Notes: generated by a model from the sequence alone, not told the origin. Numbered from the stretch's first letter, positions 1 through 9,572 are shown. The stretch is 64,000 bases of DNA from Actinomycetales bacterium (GCA_002919305.1 PKFB01000021.1:62001-126000), one strand, 5' to 3'. Made by a program: numbers and translations.

Positions 1-507
1 GGGCGCCGGGCCGCTGATGGGCGGCAGAACCTCATCGCGGTCATGGGCCCCAGCGACATGATGGGGGAGCTGTCGCTGTTTGACCCCGGTCCTCGGACGG
101 CGACGGCCACAGCGGTGACGGATGTCCGGCTCGCCAGGCTGCGTAAGGCGGCGCTGCGGCCTTGGCTGAGTAACCGCCCGGAGATCGCCGAGCAGCTGCT
201 GCGGGTGCTCGCGCGGCGGCTACGACGGACCAACGACGCGCTCGCTGACCTCATCTTCACGGATGTGCCGGGACGGGTCGCCAAGAACCTTCTGCAGATG
301 GCGGGGCGTTTTGGGACCCGGGATGGCGGTGTCCTGCGGGTGACCCACGACCTGACTCAGGAGGAGCTGGCGCAGCTGGTGGGTGCTTCTCGGGAAACGG
401 TGAACAAGGCGTTGGCCGACTTCGCTTCCCGTGGCTGGCTGCGGCTGGATGGTAAGAGCGTGATCATTCTGGACCCCGAGCGTCTAGCCCGTCGCGCGCG
501 GGTGTGA
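1..507 (+). CDS. crp: cAMP receptor protein Crp (5' end cut by window)
   Basis: This is a CRP/FNR-family transcription regulator that binds cAMP and controls promoters. The reading frame is open from base 1, so the first ATG at 43 is internal and roughly the first quarter of the protein lies outside the window. Visible are the end of the cNMP-binding barrel with the phosphate-binding cassette ([15 protein letters not shown]), the long dimer helix ([15 protein letters not shown]) and the winged-helix DNA-binding domain ([21 protein letters not shown]). The last 140 residues resemble, as I recall it, M. tuberculosis Crp (Rv3676) very closely. A nucleotidyl cyclase gene lies 3 kb downstream on the other strand, which suggests a local cAMP circuit. 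A strong hairpin terminator follows. Confidence 0.93.
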   Translation, partial: GRRAADGRQNLIAVMGPSDMMGELSLFDPGPRTATATAVTDVRLARLRKAALRPWLSNRPEIAEQLLRVLARRLRRTNDALADLIFTDVPGRVAKNLLQMAGRFGTRDGGVLRVTHDLTQEELAQLVGASRETVNKALADFASRGWLRLDGKSVIILDPERLARRARV

Positions 508-538
508 CGGTCGGTCGTCCCACTCAACAAACGAATAC

Positions 539-578
539 GGGCCGGCTCGCACGTTGGATGTCGTGTGCGAGCCGGCCC
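539..578 (+). terminator. Rho-independent terminator of crp
   Basis: A perfect 14-bp stem (539-552 with 565-578, GGGCCGGCTCGCAC) closes a 12-base loop and is followed by TTCTATTT. It lies 32 bases after the crp stop. Confidence 0.85.
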
Positions 579-788
579 TTCTATTTGGGTGTTACTTATG
601 ATTTCCGACATCTCATCTTCAGAGTCCATCTAACACTCTTTTCGGACACGTCTTACGCATAGTCACCGCTCATGTGCGGTCGCCCGGATATTCCCAGCTA
701 ATTCACAGCCCATCGTGGTTTGTTCGACTGTTGCGATGGCTAAAGTTCCCTCTGGCCCAAGAAAAGGTATTCATCAACATTGCCTAGG

Positions 789-840
789 TCAGGTCGCTCA
801 GGCCGACTTCGTGATCTTTGACTCAAGTATCACGACCTGA
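789..840 (+). repeat. Nested inverted repeats in the 5' region of the acyltransferase gene
   Basis: TCAGGTCG at 789-796 pairs with CGACCTGA at 833-840, and TCGTGAT at 809-815 pairs with ATCACGA at 829-835; the two right arms overlap at 833-835, so the hairpins compete. They end 28 bases before the TTG start of the acyltransferase, where an operator or a leader RNA structure could act. No regulator can be named. Confidence 0.35.
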
Positions 841-867
841 ACGACCTTCACGGCATCTGGAGGGACC

Positions 868-2121
868 TTGGCGGAGGAGATGCAGGCGATCCGCACCCTT
901 ACCCGACCACCCCGCAACCCCACACCGCCACGCCAGCCGGATTCGGATCACCGGTCAGCCTTCCCCCGGCTCGGCCACCGGCCCGCGCTAGACGGGGTAC
1001 GCGGATTGGCGATCCTCGGCGTGTTGGTGGTCCACACCAACACCTTCGGGGGATGGCCAAACCTGATCCCAGGTGGTCATTTGGGTGTAGTGGTCTTCTT
1101 CGTCCTCTCCGGGTTCCTGATCACGACCCTGCTTCTGGAAGAGTACGAGGCGACCGGAAACATCTCGCTGCGGGGCTTCTACCTGCGACGTGCCGCACGG
1201 CTCCTACCCGCCTTGCTGCTGTTGTTGCCCTTCCACGCCCTGGTTTGGGGCTTCCGAGTATCGCCAACCGAAGTAGCGTTGTCGATCTTGCCGGTGGTGC
1301 TGTATGTGAGCAACATCGTTCGGGCCAACGCCATGATCCCGCTCTACGGCACCTCGTGGACTTGGTCCCTCGCCGTTGAAGAGCAGTTCTATATGGGCTG
1401 GCCCCCTCTGCTGCGCTGGCTGCTCTCCAAGAGGTGGGGGCTGTGGATCCCCATGCTGGCGTGCCTGGCCGTCATCATCTTCTCCTGCTCATTTCGAGCG
1501 GTATACGCCAACGAGCCGCTATGGCACGGCTATCTCTACTACGCCACTGAAAGCCGCATCGACGGCTTGGCGTTCGGTTGCCTGGCGGCGCTGGTGCTGT
1601 GGCAAGTGACCCGGCACCCGATCGACCCGCATACGCGCCTCGGGGCGGCTGTTCAGTGGTGCCTGAGGCTCCCCGGAGGGACTCGCTGGTTGGAGATCGC
1701 CGGCTGGCTGGGCCTGATCTGGCTGGGGTACTCCTACCGGGTCTATGACAATCACCTGAACGAGACCTTCAGCTTCGCCTTCCCCACCGCCGCCCTTGCC
1801 GCTGTCATGGTGGTACTCGCCGTCGTGACACGCCCCACCGGTTGGCTCGCCCGTCTGCTCTCCAACCGGGTACTGGTCCGCTTCGGGATGCTCTCCTACG
1901 GGCTGTACCTGTGGAATCTGCTGCCGATCCAGGCGTGGCGGATCTTCTATGAGGAACGTCCTGGTCGGCTCGCCACCGCCGGTTGCCTCGTGGTCACCTA
2001 TATCGCCGCTGAGCTGTCTTTCCGGTTCGTAGAACGGCCCATCATTCGTTGGGCGAAGTCCAAGACGAAGGGCGACAAACAGACAAAGGACGATAAAAAC
2101 CCACCGCGCTCAGGTCGATAA
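868..2121 (+). CDS. Acyltransferase 3 family membrane protein (OafA/YrhL type)
   Basis: This is an integral membrane O-acyltransferase that would move an acyl group (often acetyl) onto a cell-surface glycan or lipid; the substrate is unknown. The family signature LDGVRGLAILGVLVVHTN near residues 60-77 carries the arginine and the catalytic histidine. About ten hydrophobic helices follow, and the conserved segment SWSLAVEEQFY is at about 168-178. The length of 417 residues is typical of the membrane-only members without an SGNH domain. The TTG start is chosen because GGAGGG lies five bases upstream; an ATG at 880 is the alternative. The last 20 residues are lysine-rich and cytoplasmic. It stands alone between two terminators. 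Confidence 0.88.
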   Translation: MAEEMQAIRTLTRPPRNPTPPRQPDSDHRSAFPRLGHRPALDGVRGLAILGVLVVHTNTFGGWPNLIPGGHLGVVVFFVLSGFLITTLLLEEYEATGNISLRGFYLRRAARLLPALLLLLPFHALVWGFRVSPTEVALSILPVVLYVSNIVRANAMIPLYGTSWTWSLAVEEQFYMGWPPLLRWLLSKRWGLWIPMLACLAVIIFSCSFRAVYANEPLWHGYLYYATESRIDGLAFGCLAALVLWQVTRHPIDPHTRLGAAVQWCLRLPGGTRWLEIAGWLGLIWLGYSYRVYDNHLNETFSFAFPTAALAAVMVVLAVVTRPTGWLARLLSNRVLVRFGMLSYGLYLWNLLPIQAWRIFYEERPGRLATAGCLVVTYIAAELSFRFVERPIIRWAKSKTKGDKQTKDDKNPPRSGR

Positions 2122-2231
2122 GCGGCATGCTGACTCGGTCGCGGCCAACACCTGACCATCCCACCCCACCACCAGCCATCTCCGCCCGAAGGCAGCGGCA
2201 TGGTGTGCCGCTCTGAGGCGGGACCACACCG

Positions 2232-2261
2232 ACGTCACCGGCGCCGTAGCGCCGGTGACGT
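2232..2261. terminator. Bidirectional terminator between convergent genes
   Basis: A perfect 13-bp stem (ACGTCACCGGCGC, 2232-2244 with 2249-2261) and a four-base loop sit between the stop of the acyltransferase (+) and the stop of the kinase (-). Confidence 0.7.
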
Positions 2262-2262
2262 G

Positions 2263-3528
2263 TCACGCCCGACGGTTGTTCCGCATCATCGACAGCAGAG
2301 AGGAGAGCGCCGCCATGACCCGTTTGCGCCAGTTATTCTCCAAATCCGGATAGGTCCAGTACGCCGGTGGCGCCGGCGGCGGGGCCGGGGGAACCGGATC
2401 GGTGAACGGCGGTGGCGGTGGCGCCGGTGGCACCGACGGGGTGAACGTCGAGACCGGACGAGGCTGGTGCGGAGGCGCCGACGGCCGGCGTGGTGGCGGT
2501 GCCATCGCCTGCGTGGGGGGCACCGACGGCGGTAACGGTGTGTGCGGCGGCGCCTGCGATGAGACCTGCGTTTGCGGCGTGACCTGTGGCGAGACCTGCT
2601 GTGTCGGCTCCTGGACCGAACTCGTACCGGAGAGGGGCAGGGTAGCGGTCGGTTCGCTCCGGGGCAGCAGCGTCGGGACGATGACGCCGGACGCGGCGGC
2701 CAACTCGTCCCGCAGCCACTCCGCCGTCGGACGTTGAGCCGGATCCTCCGCCAGCCCGGCGCGGAGGGCGTTCATGATACGGGGAGGCACCCCTGGCAGG
2801 TCCGGCACCGGCTGCTGGTGCAACGCGAGCATCTCCACCAGGCTCGGCGTCCCCTCCGCGGGCCAGCGGGGCGGGCGGCCATGCAACAGGGCGTACAGCG
2901 TGGCCGCGAGGGAGTACACATCCCCGGCTTGGGTGGGGGGTTCGCTACGGAAGGCCTCCGGCGGCGCGTACGCCGGGGTCAGCACATCCAAGGTGGCCGG
3001 CGACAGCCGGTGCATGTCGTCCAACACGGCCAGCCCGAAGTCGGCCAGCACCGGGCTGCCGTAGTAGTGCAGCAGGATGTTGGCCGGCTTGACGTCGCGG
3101 TGCAACACCCCCTCGCGGTGAGCGGCCGCCAAGGCATCGGCGATCTTGACCCCGACATCCTGCACCTCCTCCACCGGGAGCGGTCCGTGTTCCCGCAGCC
3201 GTTGGCTGTAGGAGGTCTGGCACAGCTCCATCACCAGGTAGGGGTGTCCTTCGGCGGTCACTCCGGCGTCGAACAGATCGACCACGTGGGGATGCCCGGA
3301 CATTCGGCCAGCGGCCCGAGCCTCCCGCATGAACCGTTTCCGATCCCGCTCGTTGTCCAGCGTCCGGTTGTCAATCTTTAACGCCACATCTCGCCCTACG
3401 GACTCTTGATGCGCCCGATAGACGGTCGCGAATCCGCCCCGGGCGAGCACCGTCAGCTGGGTCAGGCCGGGTACCGGTGAAAAGGAACGCGAGGGGCTCA
3501 CAAATGGCAACGGTACGACACCACACAC
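2263..3528 (-). CDS. Hanks-type serine/threonine protein kinase, soluble, Pro-rich tail
   Basis: This is a eukaryotic-like Ser/Thr kinase. The N-terminal domain (about residues 22-285) shows the glycine loop (ARGGFATVYRA), the ATP-binding lysine in VALKI (K51), the catalytic loop HRDVKPAN (143-150), DFG (163-165) and APPEAF in the activation segment. Residues about 290-395 are rich in Pro, Thr and Gln and are probably disordered. Unlike the PknB group it has no membrane helix and no PASTA domains, and it ends in a short basic segment. The start is GTG with no strong ribosome site, so the true start could be some residues downstream. It lies tail-to-tail with the acyltransferase and downstream of the cyclase gene on the same strand. 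Its substrates cannot be told from sequence. Confidence 0.88.
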   Translation of the reverse strand: MCGVVPLPFVSPSRSFSPVPGLTQLTVLARGGFATVYRAHQESVGRDVALKIDNRTLDNERDRKRFMREARAAGRMSGHPHVVDLFDAGVTAEGHPYLVMELCQTSYSQRLREHGPLPVEEVQDVGVKIADALAAAHREGVLHRDVKPANILLHYYGSPVLADFGLAVLDDMHRLSPATLDVLTPAYAPPEAFRSEPPTQAGDVYSLAATLYALLHGRPPRWPAEGTPSLVEMLALHQQPVPDLPGVPPRIMNALRAGLAEDPAQRPTAEWLRDELAAASGVIVPTLLPRSEPTATLPLSGTSSVQEPTQQVSPQVTPQTQVSSQAPPHTPLPPSVPPTQAMAPPPRRPSAPPHQPRPVSTFTPSVPPAPPPPPFTDPVPPAPPPAPPAYWTYPDLENNWRKRVMAALSSLLSMMRNNRRA

Positions 3529-3645
3529 CGTTCATGCCCACTGACGGCCCAGGACGGCCCTAACAACCCAGGCCAGACCCCCGATAGATAAGGGTGATAT
3601 GGCACCTCACGCCGGTTGTCGGGACACGGAGCCTGTCACGGAGCC

Positions 3646-6600
3646 TCACGTGTCAGACAGGGCTGCCAAGAGCGCGTCACTGGCGGCGCGTCCAGCCACC
3701 TGCTCTGTGGCGTACGCCAGCTCCACGGCGGCCCTGGCCACCTCACGGGCGCTCGCGAAGTCCTCTATCTCTGCCAAGGCCCGCGCGAGCACCCTCTGCG
3801 CCGCCACACCGCTGCGGACATCCTCCGCCGGCACCTCCACGGCCCGTCGGGCATGTTCGAGAGCCTCAGCGACCCGACCGGCTTCCAACAGACAGTCGGC
3901 GTAGTCGGCGATGGCCTGACGACGCGCGAACAGCAGCGAGGGGCACGCGTCACAACGAGTGACCTCCTCCAGGATCTTCAACGCGCCATCCAGGTCGCCT
4001 TGGGCCCGCAACGCCGCAGCCAACAGGGCCCGGGGCCCCACCTGCGCTGCCTCGGACATGTCGTGGGCGTACTCCAAGGTGGCGTGGGCGTCCTGCTCGG
4101 CCGCCGCGGCGTCCCCCAACTCAAGGTGGCAGTAGCCGCGCATAGTGCGGGCCAGCCCGGCCATCAACCAGTGGCCGGCGCGGGTGCCGTGCGCTTCCGC
4201 ACTGTCGAGGAAATCCACCGCACGGCGCGGATCGCCCTGGCCGCGTGCGATCGCCCCCCGCACCATCAGGGTCAGACTGCGTCCCCAGTCGTCGCCGATC
4301 CGATCAAAGGCGCGGTACGCGGCCTTCGCGTCGGCCTCCGCGTCGGTGAGGTGCCCCAATTCAGCCGCGGCGAAGCCGGCCACGGCCCGCAGCGTCCCCA
4401 CGGCCCAGGTATCCCCCACCCGTTCCCCGAACGGCAGGAAGGTGTACGCGATACGCCTCGCCTCGGCCAACCGTCCAGCGAACAGCCGCGTAAACGCCGT
4501 GGTGCCCCGCAGCCAGGCCCGGCCGACGACGTCGTCCAACTCGGTGAACAGCCGCGCCGCTCGTCCCAACGCGTCATCGGAGGCGGCGAAGTCTCCCCGG
4601 GTCGTGGTCACCCACGCCAGATGCTGCAGTGCCCACGCCTGGTTGCGTCGGTCATCCGCTTTCGCGGCGATCTGGTACGCGGCCTCAAAGCGTCGCTCCG
4701 CCTCGGAAAGCTGTCCGGTGAGGTAGTCGAGCATGCCCAAGCGGCACAGCGCCTCGCTGTGGGTGCTGGGGTCCGCCGCCGCCACAGCCGAATCCAACGC
4801 TTCCTGCCAGGAACGACGCGCCTGCGCCAAATCTCCACCGGCCCGATGCGCCTCCCCCGCGAGCAGCAGGGCCTCCCGGCGGATGGCGGGGTCCTCCGCG
4901 TTCGCGGCGACCTTCTCAGCGATGGCGCGGGCGTCCACCATGCGCCCCAGTTGCAGCAGTGCTCGAGCGTGGACCAGTCGATCCGTCGCCGAGAGGGTCC
5001 CACCCGCCAGGGCCGCCGCCCGCTCCATGAACTGATCGGTCTCGGTCGGCTCTCCCGCGGCCAGTGACCGCCGCGCCATCCGCGTCAACGCCGCCACCCC
5101 CAGCGGCGCCACTGTCCGGGTTTCGGCGTCGTCACGCAGACCGACCGCCTCAGCGAGCGAGATCGCGCGCTCAGCATGCTCGGCCACGAAACTGTCGGCC
5201 TCTGGATCGGCCAGTGACCGGGGTCGTTTCCGCGCCCCCCACCGGGCCAGCTGAGCATGTTTGATAGCCAGTACCGCTTTGCCCAGCCCGCTGTACGCCG
5301 CCTGACGCATCAAGGGAGTGACAAACGCGTACCCACCGCGGGTACGACGACGCAGCATCCGCCGAGCAAGCAGCTCATCGATCGCCTGCCCGAACTCCAC
5401 GGCCGCCACCCCGGTCGGTCCGTCCTGCAACGCCTCCAACGCCCCCTCGGGGATGGTGTCCCCGACCACGGCGGCGTCCCGCAGCACGGCCCGGGCCTGG
5501 GGAGGGAGGGCGTCGATACGGGCCGCGAGCACGGCGGCCAGGTCCCGAGACAGCAGCCGCCCGGACAGGGAGCCGGGTGCCAGTCGCCATTGCTGCTCCG
5601 GTCCGCTTGTGAGCAAGCCCCGCTCAACCAGCAAAGTCACCAACTCGGCCAGGTAGAACGGGTTACCTTGCGCGGTGGCCAGCAAGCGATTCTCGTCGGC
5701 CGGCGGGAGTTTGCCACCCCCCAGATAGGAGGACAGCAGCCGCGCCGCATCGGCGCCTCGCAGCGGCGACAGGGGGACCGCCTCAGCCTCGGACATCCGG
5801 GTGAGGACACCGGCGGTCCGCACCAGCTCGGGGCGTCCCAGCAGCAACACCAGGATCGGTCCGGTGAGTCGGGCGATCGTGGCGCCGAGCGCGTCCAACG
5901 CCTCGGTGGTGGCGTCCTGCAGGTCGTCCACCACCACGACTAAGGGCGACTCACGAGCGAGCATGGACAACAGCTCCGCGACCGCGGCGGGCGCCACCTC
6001 AGCGTCGGTGACCTCACGACCAGCCCCTGTCGGACGCTCGGTACGCCGACTCGGACGCCGGTCCCCAAAACCCAACAGGGTCAACAGCACGTCGATCTGA
6101 AGCGTGGGACCCGATACGTGCCGGTCCGGCTGCGCCTCCCGTTCGGCCCGTGCGAAACGCTCCGCCAACCGCCGTAGGCGCTCCTCCACCACGCCTCGGT
6201 CGGCGTAGGTGTCCGGGTCGTCGAGGCTGAAACCAGCGGCGCTGCGGACCAGATCGGCCAACGGGGCCAAGCGGCGATGCTCGCCGTAGGCCACGCACCG
6301 CACGGACAACACCCGGGCACCGCGCTCCCCGGCATAGCGTCCCGCTTCAGCGGCGAACCGGGTCTTCCCAACCCCCGCCTCCGCGGTGATCATCAGCACC
6401 CGGGCTTCCCCACGATCACCCACCTCGGCCAGACGGCTGGCGAACCGTCCCAGCTCGGCCTCACGCCCTACAAACGGCGCCTCGTCGCCCAACCCGGACC
6501 GGGTACCAGGAGCGTCCCGCAGCCCCAGCAGCTCGAACGCCTGAACCGGCTCCCGCTTCCCTTTCAGCCGCAGGGGACGCAACCGCCGCCACGCTGCGCG

Positions 6601-7161
6601 ATGACGAGTGGCGGCCACGGTCGCCTCACCGGCGTAAACGGTGCCCACCGCGGCGGCATCGGCCAGTCGCGCGGCCGTATTGACGGTGTCCCCGATCACC
6701 GTGTACTCCAAGGCGGCCTGAACCCCAGCCACCACCATGCCGGTGTTCAGCCCTACCCGCAGCCCAAGCGGGACACCACCACCCTGCTCGGCGTCGAGCA
6801 CCCGCCGGACCGCGCGCTGCATGGACAAGGCCGCCCGTACCGCCCGCTCCGGGTCGTCCTCATGCGCCACAGGGGCGCCGAAGACCGCCATGATGCCGTC
6901 ACCGGTCAGCTTGTCGACGTGGCCACCGAACATCGTCACTGACCGTGCCAGCGCGGCCAGCACTCGGTCGGTGACCGCCCCGACCCGTTCCGGATCCAAG
7001 TCCTCGGCCCAGGCGGTGAAGTCAGACAGGTCACCGAACAAAACGGTGACGACACGCCGCTCAGTCGCAGGCAGAGAGGCCGCCTCCGCCAAGGCGGCGC
7101 CACACATATGACAGAAGCGGGCACCGGGAACCGTGACCGCACCACAGACCAGACACATCAC
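3646..7161 (-). CDS. Class III adenylate/guanylate cyclase fused to an AAA-type ATPase and TPR-like regulator
   Basis: This is a large signalling protein of 1171 residues. A small zinc ribbon starts it (C3, C6, C17, C20). A class III cyclase domain follows at about 35-215 with the two metal aspartates (FGDLSDFT D44, GDG D88), K84 and D158 at the purine-selecting positions, and N161/R165 in NTAAR; the Lys-Asp pair fits ATP as substrate. Next comes a STAND-type ATPase with Walker A AEAGVGKT (260-267) and Walker B VVVVDD, and then about 600 residues of helical TPR-like repeats rich in Ala, Leu and Arg. No C-terminal LuxR helix-turn-helix is visible. The gene overlaps the upstream MBL gene by GTGA, so the two are translationally coupled. 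Its closeness to crp suggests it supplies cAMP for that regulator; this is inference. Confidence 0.9.
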   Translation of the reverse strand: MMCLVCGAVTVPGARFCHMCGAALAEAASLPATERRVVTVLFGDLSDFTAWAEDLDPERVGAVTDRVLAALARSVTMFGGHVDKLTGDGIMAVFGAPVAHEDDPERAVRAALSMQRAVRRVLDAEQGGGVPLGLRVGLNTGMVVAGVQAALEYTVIGDTVNTAARLADAAAVGTVYAGEATVAATRHRAAWRRLRPLRLKGKREPVQAFELLGLRDAPGTRSGLGDEAPFVGREAELGRFASRLAEVGDRGEARVLMITAEAGVGKTRFAAEAGRYAGERGARVLSVRCVAYGEHRRLAPLADLVRSAAGFSLDDPDTYADRGVVEERLRRLAERFARAEREAQPDRHVSGPTLQIDVLLTLLGFGDRRPSRRTERPTGAGREVTDAEVAPAAVAELLSMLARESPLVVVVDDLQDATTEALDALGATIARLTGPILVLLLGRPELVRTAGVLTRMSEAEAVPLSPLRGADAARLLSSYLGGGKLPPADENRLLATAQGNPFYLAELVTLLVERGLLTSGPEQQWRLAPGSLSGRLLSRDLAAVLAARIDALPPQARAVLRDAAVVGDTIPEGALEALQDGPTGVAAVEFGQAIDELLARRMLRRRTRGGYAFVTPLMRQAAYSGLGKAVLAIKHAQLARWGARKRPRSLADPEADSFVAEHAERAISLAEAVGLRDDAETRTVAPLGVAALTRMARRSLAAGEPTETDQFMERAAALAGGTLSATDRLVHARALLQLGRMVDARAIAEKVAANAEDPAIRREALLLAGEAHRAGGDLAQARRSWQEALDSAVAAADPSTHSEALCRLGMLDYLTGQLSEAERRFEAAYQIAAKADDRRNQAWALQHLAWVTTTRGDFAASDDALGRAARLFTELDDVVGRAWLRGTTAFTRLFAGRLAEARRIAYTFLPFGERVGDTWAVGTLRAVAGFAAAELGHLTDAEADAKAAYRAFDRIGDDWGRSLTLMVRGAIARGQGDPRRAVDFLDSAEAHGTRAGHWLMAGLARTMRGYCHLELGDAAAAEQDAHATLEYAHDMSEAAQVGPRALLAAALRAQGDLDGALKILEEVTRCDACPSLLFARRQAIADYADCLLEAGRVAEALEHARRAVEVPAEDVRSGVAAQRVLARALAEIEDFASAREVARAAVELAYATEQVAGRAASDALLAALSDT

Positions 7162-8090
7162 GGCCGGTCCAACGGTGACGCAGGGTCGATGTGTTCCCGG
7201 TCACTATGGAAGCCGGCGGGTTCATGCCTGTCATTCCGGTTTTCATGCCGACTCACGGTGAGATCCGCGACCTCGGCCCCCGCCGGATCCCCATCCTGGG
7301 CTCGCTCGGGACGGATCCCCAGGTATGCCAGTTGCGCCCACGCCGCCGCCTCCGCGGTGCGTCGCAACGCCGGCTCGATGTCCTGGTACACCACGTCCAC
7401 CACCTCCCGGGCAGTGCGCGCGCCGCCCGCCACCGCATGGCGGACCTGCTCCAGTCGGGAGCGACGGTGCTCCAGGTAGGTCGTCGCGGCCGCCGCACAA
7501 TCGGTCAACGGCGGACCGTGGCCAGGCAGCACCGGAATCGGCCCAAGCGTGCGCAGGGCCTCCAGACTCGCCAGATAGTCCCTCAGGTCACCGTCCGGCC
7601 ATCCCACGACCGTACTGCCCCGGCCGAGTATCGTGTCGCCACTCAGGACAGCCGGCGCCCCGCCCGCCACGGTGTCTACGACGAACGACAGCGAATCCCT
7701 GGTGTGTCCCGGGGTAGCGAGGACCCGGATACGCAAACCCGCCAGGCGCAGGGTTTGACCGGCCCGGAGCGCCTCTCCTCCCACGCACAGCCGCTCATCC
7801 GCCGCGCGTACCCACGCTCCGGTCAGCTCCGCGAAGCGGGCGGCCGCCTCGCTGTGGTCGGCATGGTGGTGCGTTAAAAGAATCCCGGCAATCGGACCAT
7901 GGTCGGCTAACCGGTTCAGGTGACCAGCGTCGTCCGGTCCGGGATCGACGACGACGCATCCGGTCGCGCCCGGGGCACGCAGGATCCAGCTGTTGGTGCC
8001 GTCCAGGGTCATGACACCGGGATTGGGAGCACGAACTAAAACGGCCCACGGCGGCAGGCTCTCCGCAAGCCCTGCCGCCGGAGCCGTCAT
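7158..8090 (-). CDS. MBL-fold metallo-hydrolase (Rv3677c-like)
   Basis: This is a metallo-beta-lactamase-fold hydrolase with the zinc motif THHHADH and later metal ligands in GHTRDS, LSGDT and PGHGPP. It resembles the LACTB2/Rv3677c group, whose members have been linked to thioester or RNA hydrolysis; the substrate here is unknown. The C-terminal winged helix that follows the fold in this group is present (about 230-285). The frame is open upstream to a GTG at 8153, but the ATG at 8090 (MTAPAAGLAE) is preferred because the extra 21 residues look non-conserved and AAGGA lies just before the ATG. The last 35 residues are hydrophilic and unusual. It is coupled by a 4-base overlap to the cyclase gene. 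Confidence 0.88.
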   Translation of the reverse strand: MTAPAAGLAESLPPWAVLVRAPNPGVMTLDGTNSWILRAPGATGCVVVDPGPDDAGHLNRLADHGPIAGILLTHHHADHSEAAARFAELTGAWVRAADERLCVGGEALRAGQTLRLAGLRIRVLATPGHTRDSLSFVVDTVAGGAPAVLSGDTILGRGSTVVGWPDGDLRDYLASLEALRTLGPIPVLPGHGPPLTDCAAAATTYLEHRRSRLEQVRHAVAGGARTAREVVDVVYQDIEPALRRTAEAAAWAQLAYLGIRPERAQDGDPAGAEVADLTVSRHENRNDRHEPAGFHSDREHIDPASPLDRP

Positions 8091-8249
8091 ACGTCCTTGG
8101 ACGCTCCCCGCCGTCACGGCTGTGATAGTACGACTCGCCCATCCGGCGAGCACGGCTCAGAGCCCGCCCACCGGGCACTTTGCCACGTTATGGGCAGGCT
8201 TCCGTCACGTACGGTGACCAGCTGAGGCGCGTCCCGACGGACGTGCCGG

Positions 8250-8708
8250 TTAGGCGACCTCGAAGATGGCCTCCACCTCCACCGGGGTGTTCTGAGGCAG
8301 CTCAGCTACCCCGACCGCGCTGCGGGCATGCTTCCCCGCCTCGCCGAAGAGCGCCCCGAACAACTCGCTCGCACCGTTAATCACCGCTGATTGGGCGGTG
8401 AACCCCGGCGCGGACGCCACAAACCCGGTGACCTTCACGACCTTGACCACGTTGTCCAGCCCCACCAGGGCCTCCACCGCGGCCAACGCGTTAAGGGCAC
8501 ACCGTCGGGCCAGTTCGGTGGCCTGCTCGACGCTCACCTCGGCGCCGACCTTCCCGGTCGCCGGCAGTTGCCCATCCACGAAAGGCAACTGCCCCGATAC
8601 GTACACATGGTTGCCAGAACGTACGGCCGGCACGTACGCCGCGAGCGGCGCCGCCACCTCGGGAAGCGACAGCCCCAGCTCGGCGAGCCGGGCCCGGACG
8701 GCGCTCAC
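8250..8708 (-). CDS. RidA/YjgF-family protein (Rv3678c-like)
   Basis: This is a member of the Rid family, small trimeric proteins that include reactive enamine/imine deaminases. The 152-residue product has the family core VYVSGQLPFVDGQL followed by the helix ALNALAAVEALVG, and the C-terminal ELPQNTPVEVEAIFEV. The classic catalytic arginine of RidA (usually R in the R-x-x-V/A segment near the C-terminus) is not evident in the expected ELPQNTPVEVEA stretch, so this is probably a YjgF subgroup with a different role. The GTG start overlaps the stop of the upstream DUF4177 gene by four bases. Confidence 0.88.
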   Translation of the reverse strand: MSAVRARLAELGLSLPEVAAPLAAYVPAVRSGNHVYVSGQLPFVDGQLPATGKVGAEVSVEQATELARRCALNALAAVEALVGLDNVVKVVKVTGFVASAPGFTAQSAVINGASELFGALFGEAGKHARSAVGVAELPQNTPVEVEAIFEVA

Positions 8709-8866
8709 GAATTCTCCTTGGGGCGCTTCAGGTAAGCGACAAGCTGCTCGGGATTAGGTCCGGGGACCACCGCGACCAGCTCCCAGCCATCCTCACCCCA
8801 ATTGTCAAGAATCTGCTTTGTTGCGTGGATGAGCAGCGGCACTGTGGCGTACTCCCACTTCTGCAT
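8705..8866 (-). CDS. DUF4177 small protein (Rv3678A-like)
   Basis: This short gene is easily missed. It encodes 53 residues beginning MQKWEYATVPLLIHATKQIL and containing NWGEDGWELVAVVP, the core of the DUF4177 family, whose function is unknown. AGGAG lies about ten bases before the ATG. It ends in a GTGA overlap with the RidA-like gene, the same arrangement as the corresponding genes in mycobacteria, so the two proteins are probably made together. Confidence 0.88.
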   Translation of the reverse strand: MQKWEYATVPLLIHATKQILDNWGEDGWELVAVVPGPNPEQLVAYLKRPKENS

Positions 8867-9065
8867 GGCTCGAATGCTCCTGTCCTGCTGTCACGCTGTC
8901 CTGCGCCGTACAGCCATTTATTGCCTGATGCTTCAGAGAGCTTGGCATGAGCCTGCCGCGTGGTACAGCCGGACGTGAATACTGGCACGAATACTGGCGT
9001 GCCCTCATTACGCTGGCCAGGCACTGTGGATATCACGTCGAACAGCCCAGCCGCGAGGGTTACCC

Positions 9066-9572
9066 ATGACCGAATCCTCCAAGCCGCCGAAGCCCCCCAA
9101 ACTCGTCCCTGGCCAGCCCCTCTGGGGCCCACCCACGATCTCGCAGCCCGCCGCTTCAGCGGAGGACTCTCAGGCTCAGCAGTCTCAACCGGAACAGACG
9201 TCACCGACTTCGGTCCGGATCCCCCTCTCCTCGACGACCTACTCCAGCACCCGAGCCTTCCACGATCCTGGCCGCCAGTCGGCACCGCCGGGCCAGGGTG
9301 GCTGGGGACATCCTGGACAGCCTGGCCATCGCCCCAGTCAGCCCACGCCGGCTCACCCGGCCGCTGCTCAGGTTTGGTCGTCCCCTGGCACCACGTACGG
9401 AGCAGGCTCCGGTACTGTCCGATCTGACTCCACAGAGTCCACATCGGGCACCGGTGAGGATTCCCGACCCGAGGCGTCCACACGTCCTCGTCGCGGTTCG
9501 TGGTTCCTCATCGCCCTGGTGTGCTTCCTGTTAGGAGGCGTGGCCGGCTTCCTTCTGGCCGAGCTCACGTAA
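9066..9572 (+). CDS. Pro/Ser/Gln-rich tail-anchored membrane protein, unknown
   Basis: I do not recognise a family. The 168-residue product has about 140 hydrophilic, low-complexity residues rich in Pro, Ser, Gln and Thr, then a basic stretch (RPRRGS) and one C-terminal membrane helix, WFLIALVCFLLGGVAGFLLA (about 145-164), ending three residues later. This would anchor the disordered part in the cytoplasm under the positive-inside rule. It is divergent from the DUF4177-RidA pair, and its start shows AGGGT a few bases upstream. Codon usage is less GC-biased than in the enzymes around it. Confidence 0.65.
   Translation: MTESSKPPKPPKLVPGQPLWGPPTISQPAASAEDSQAQQSQPEQTSPTSVRIPLSSTTYSSTRAFHDPGRQSAPPGQGGWGHPGQPGHRPSQPTPAHPAAAQVWSSPGTTYGAGSGTVRSDSTESTSGTGEDSRPEASTRPRRGSWFLIALVCFLLGGVAGFLLAELT

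Noticed and set aside
3616-5067. 483-codon open frame on the plus strand inside the cyclase gene
   Set aside because: It is an antisense shadow of the cyclase-ATPase gene, which has clear domains on the minus strand; high GC makes such shadows long.
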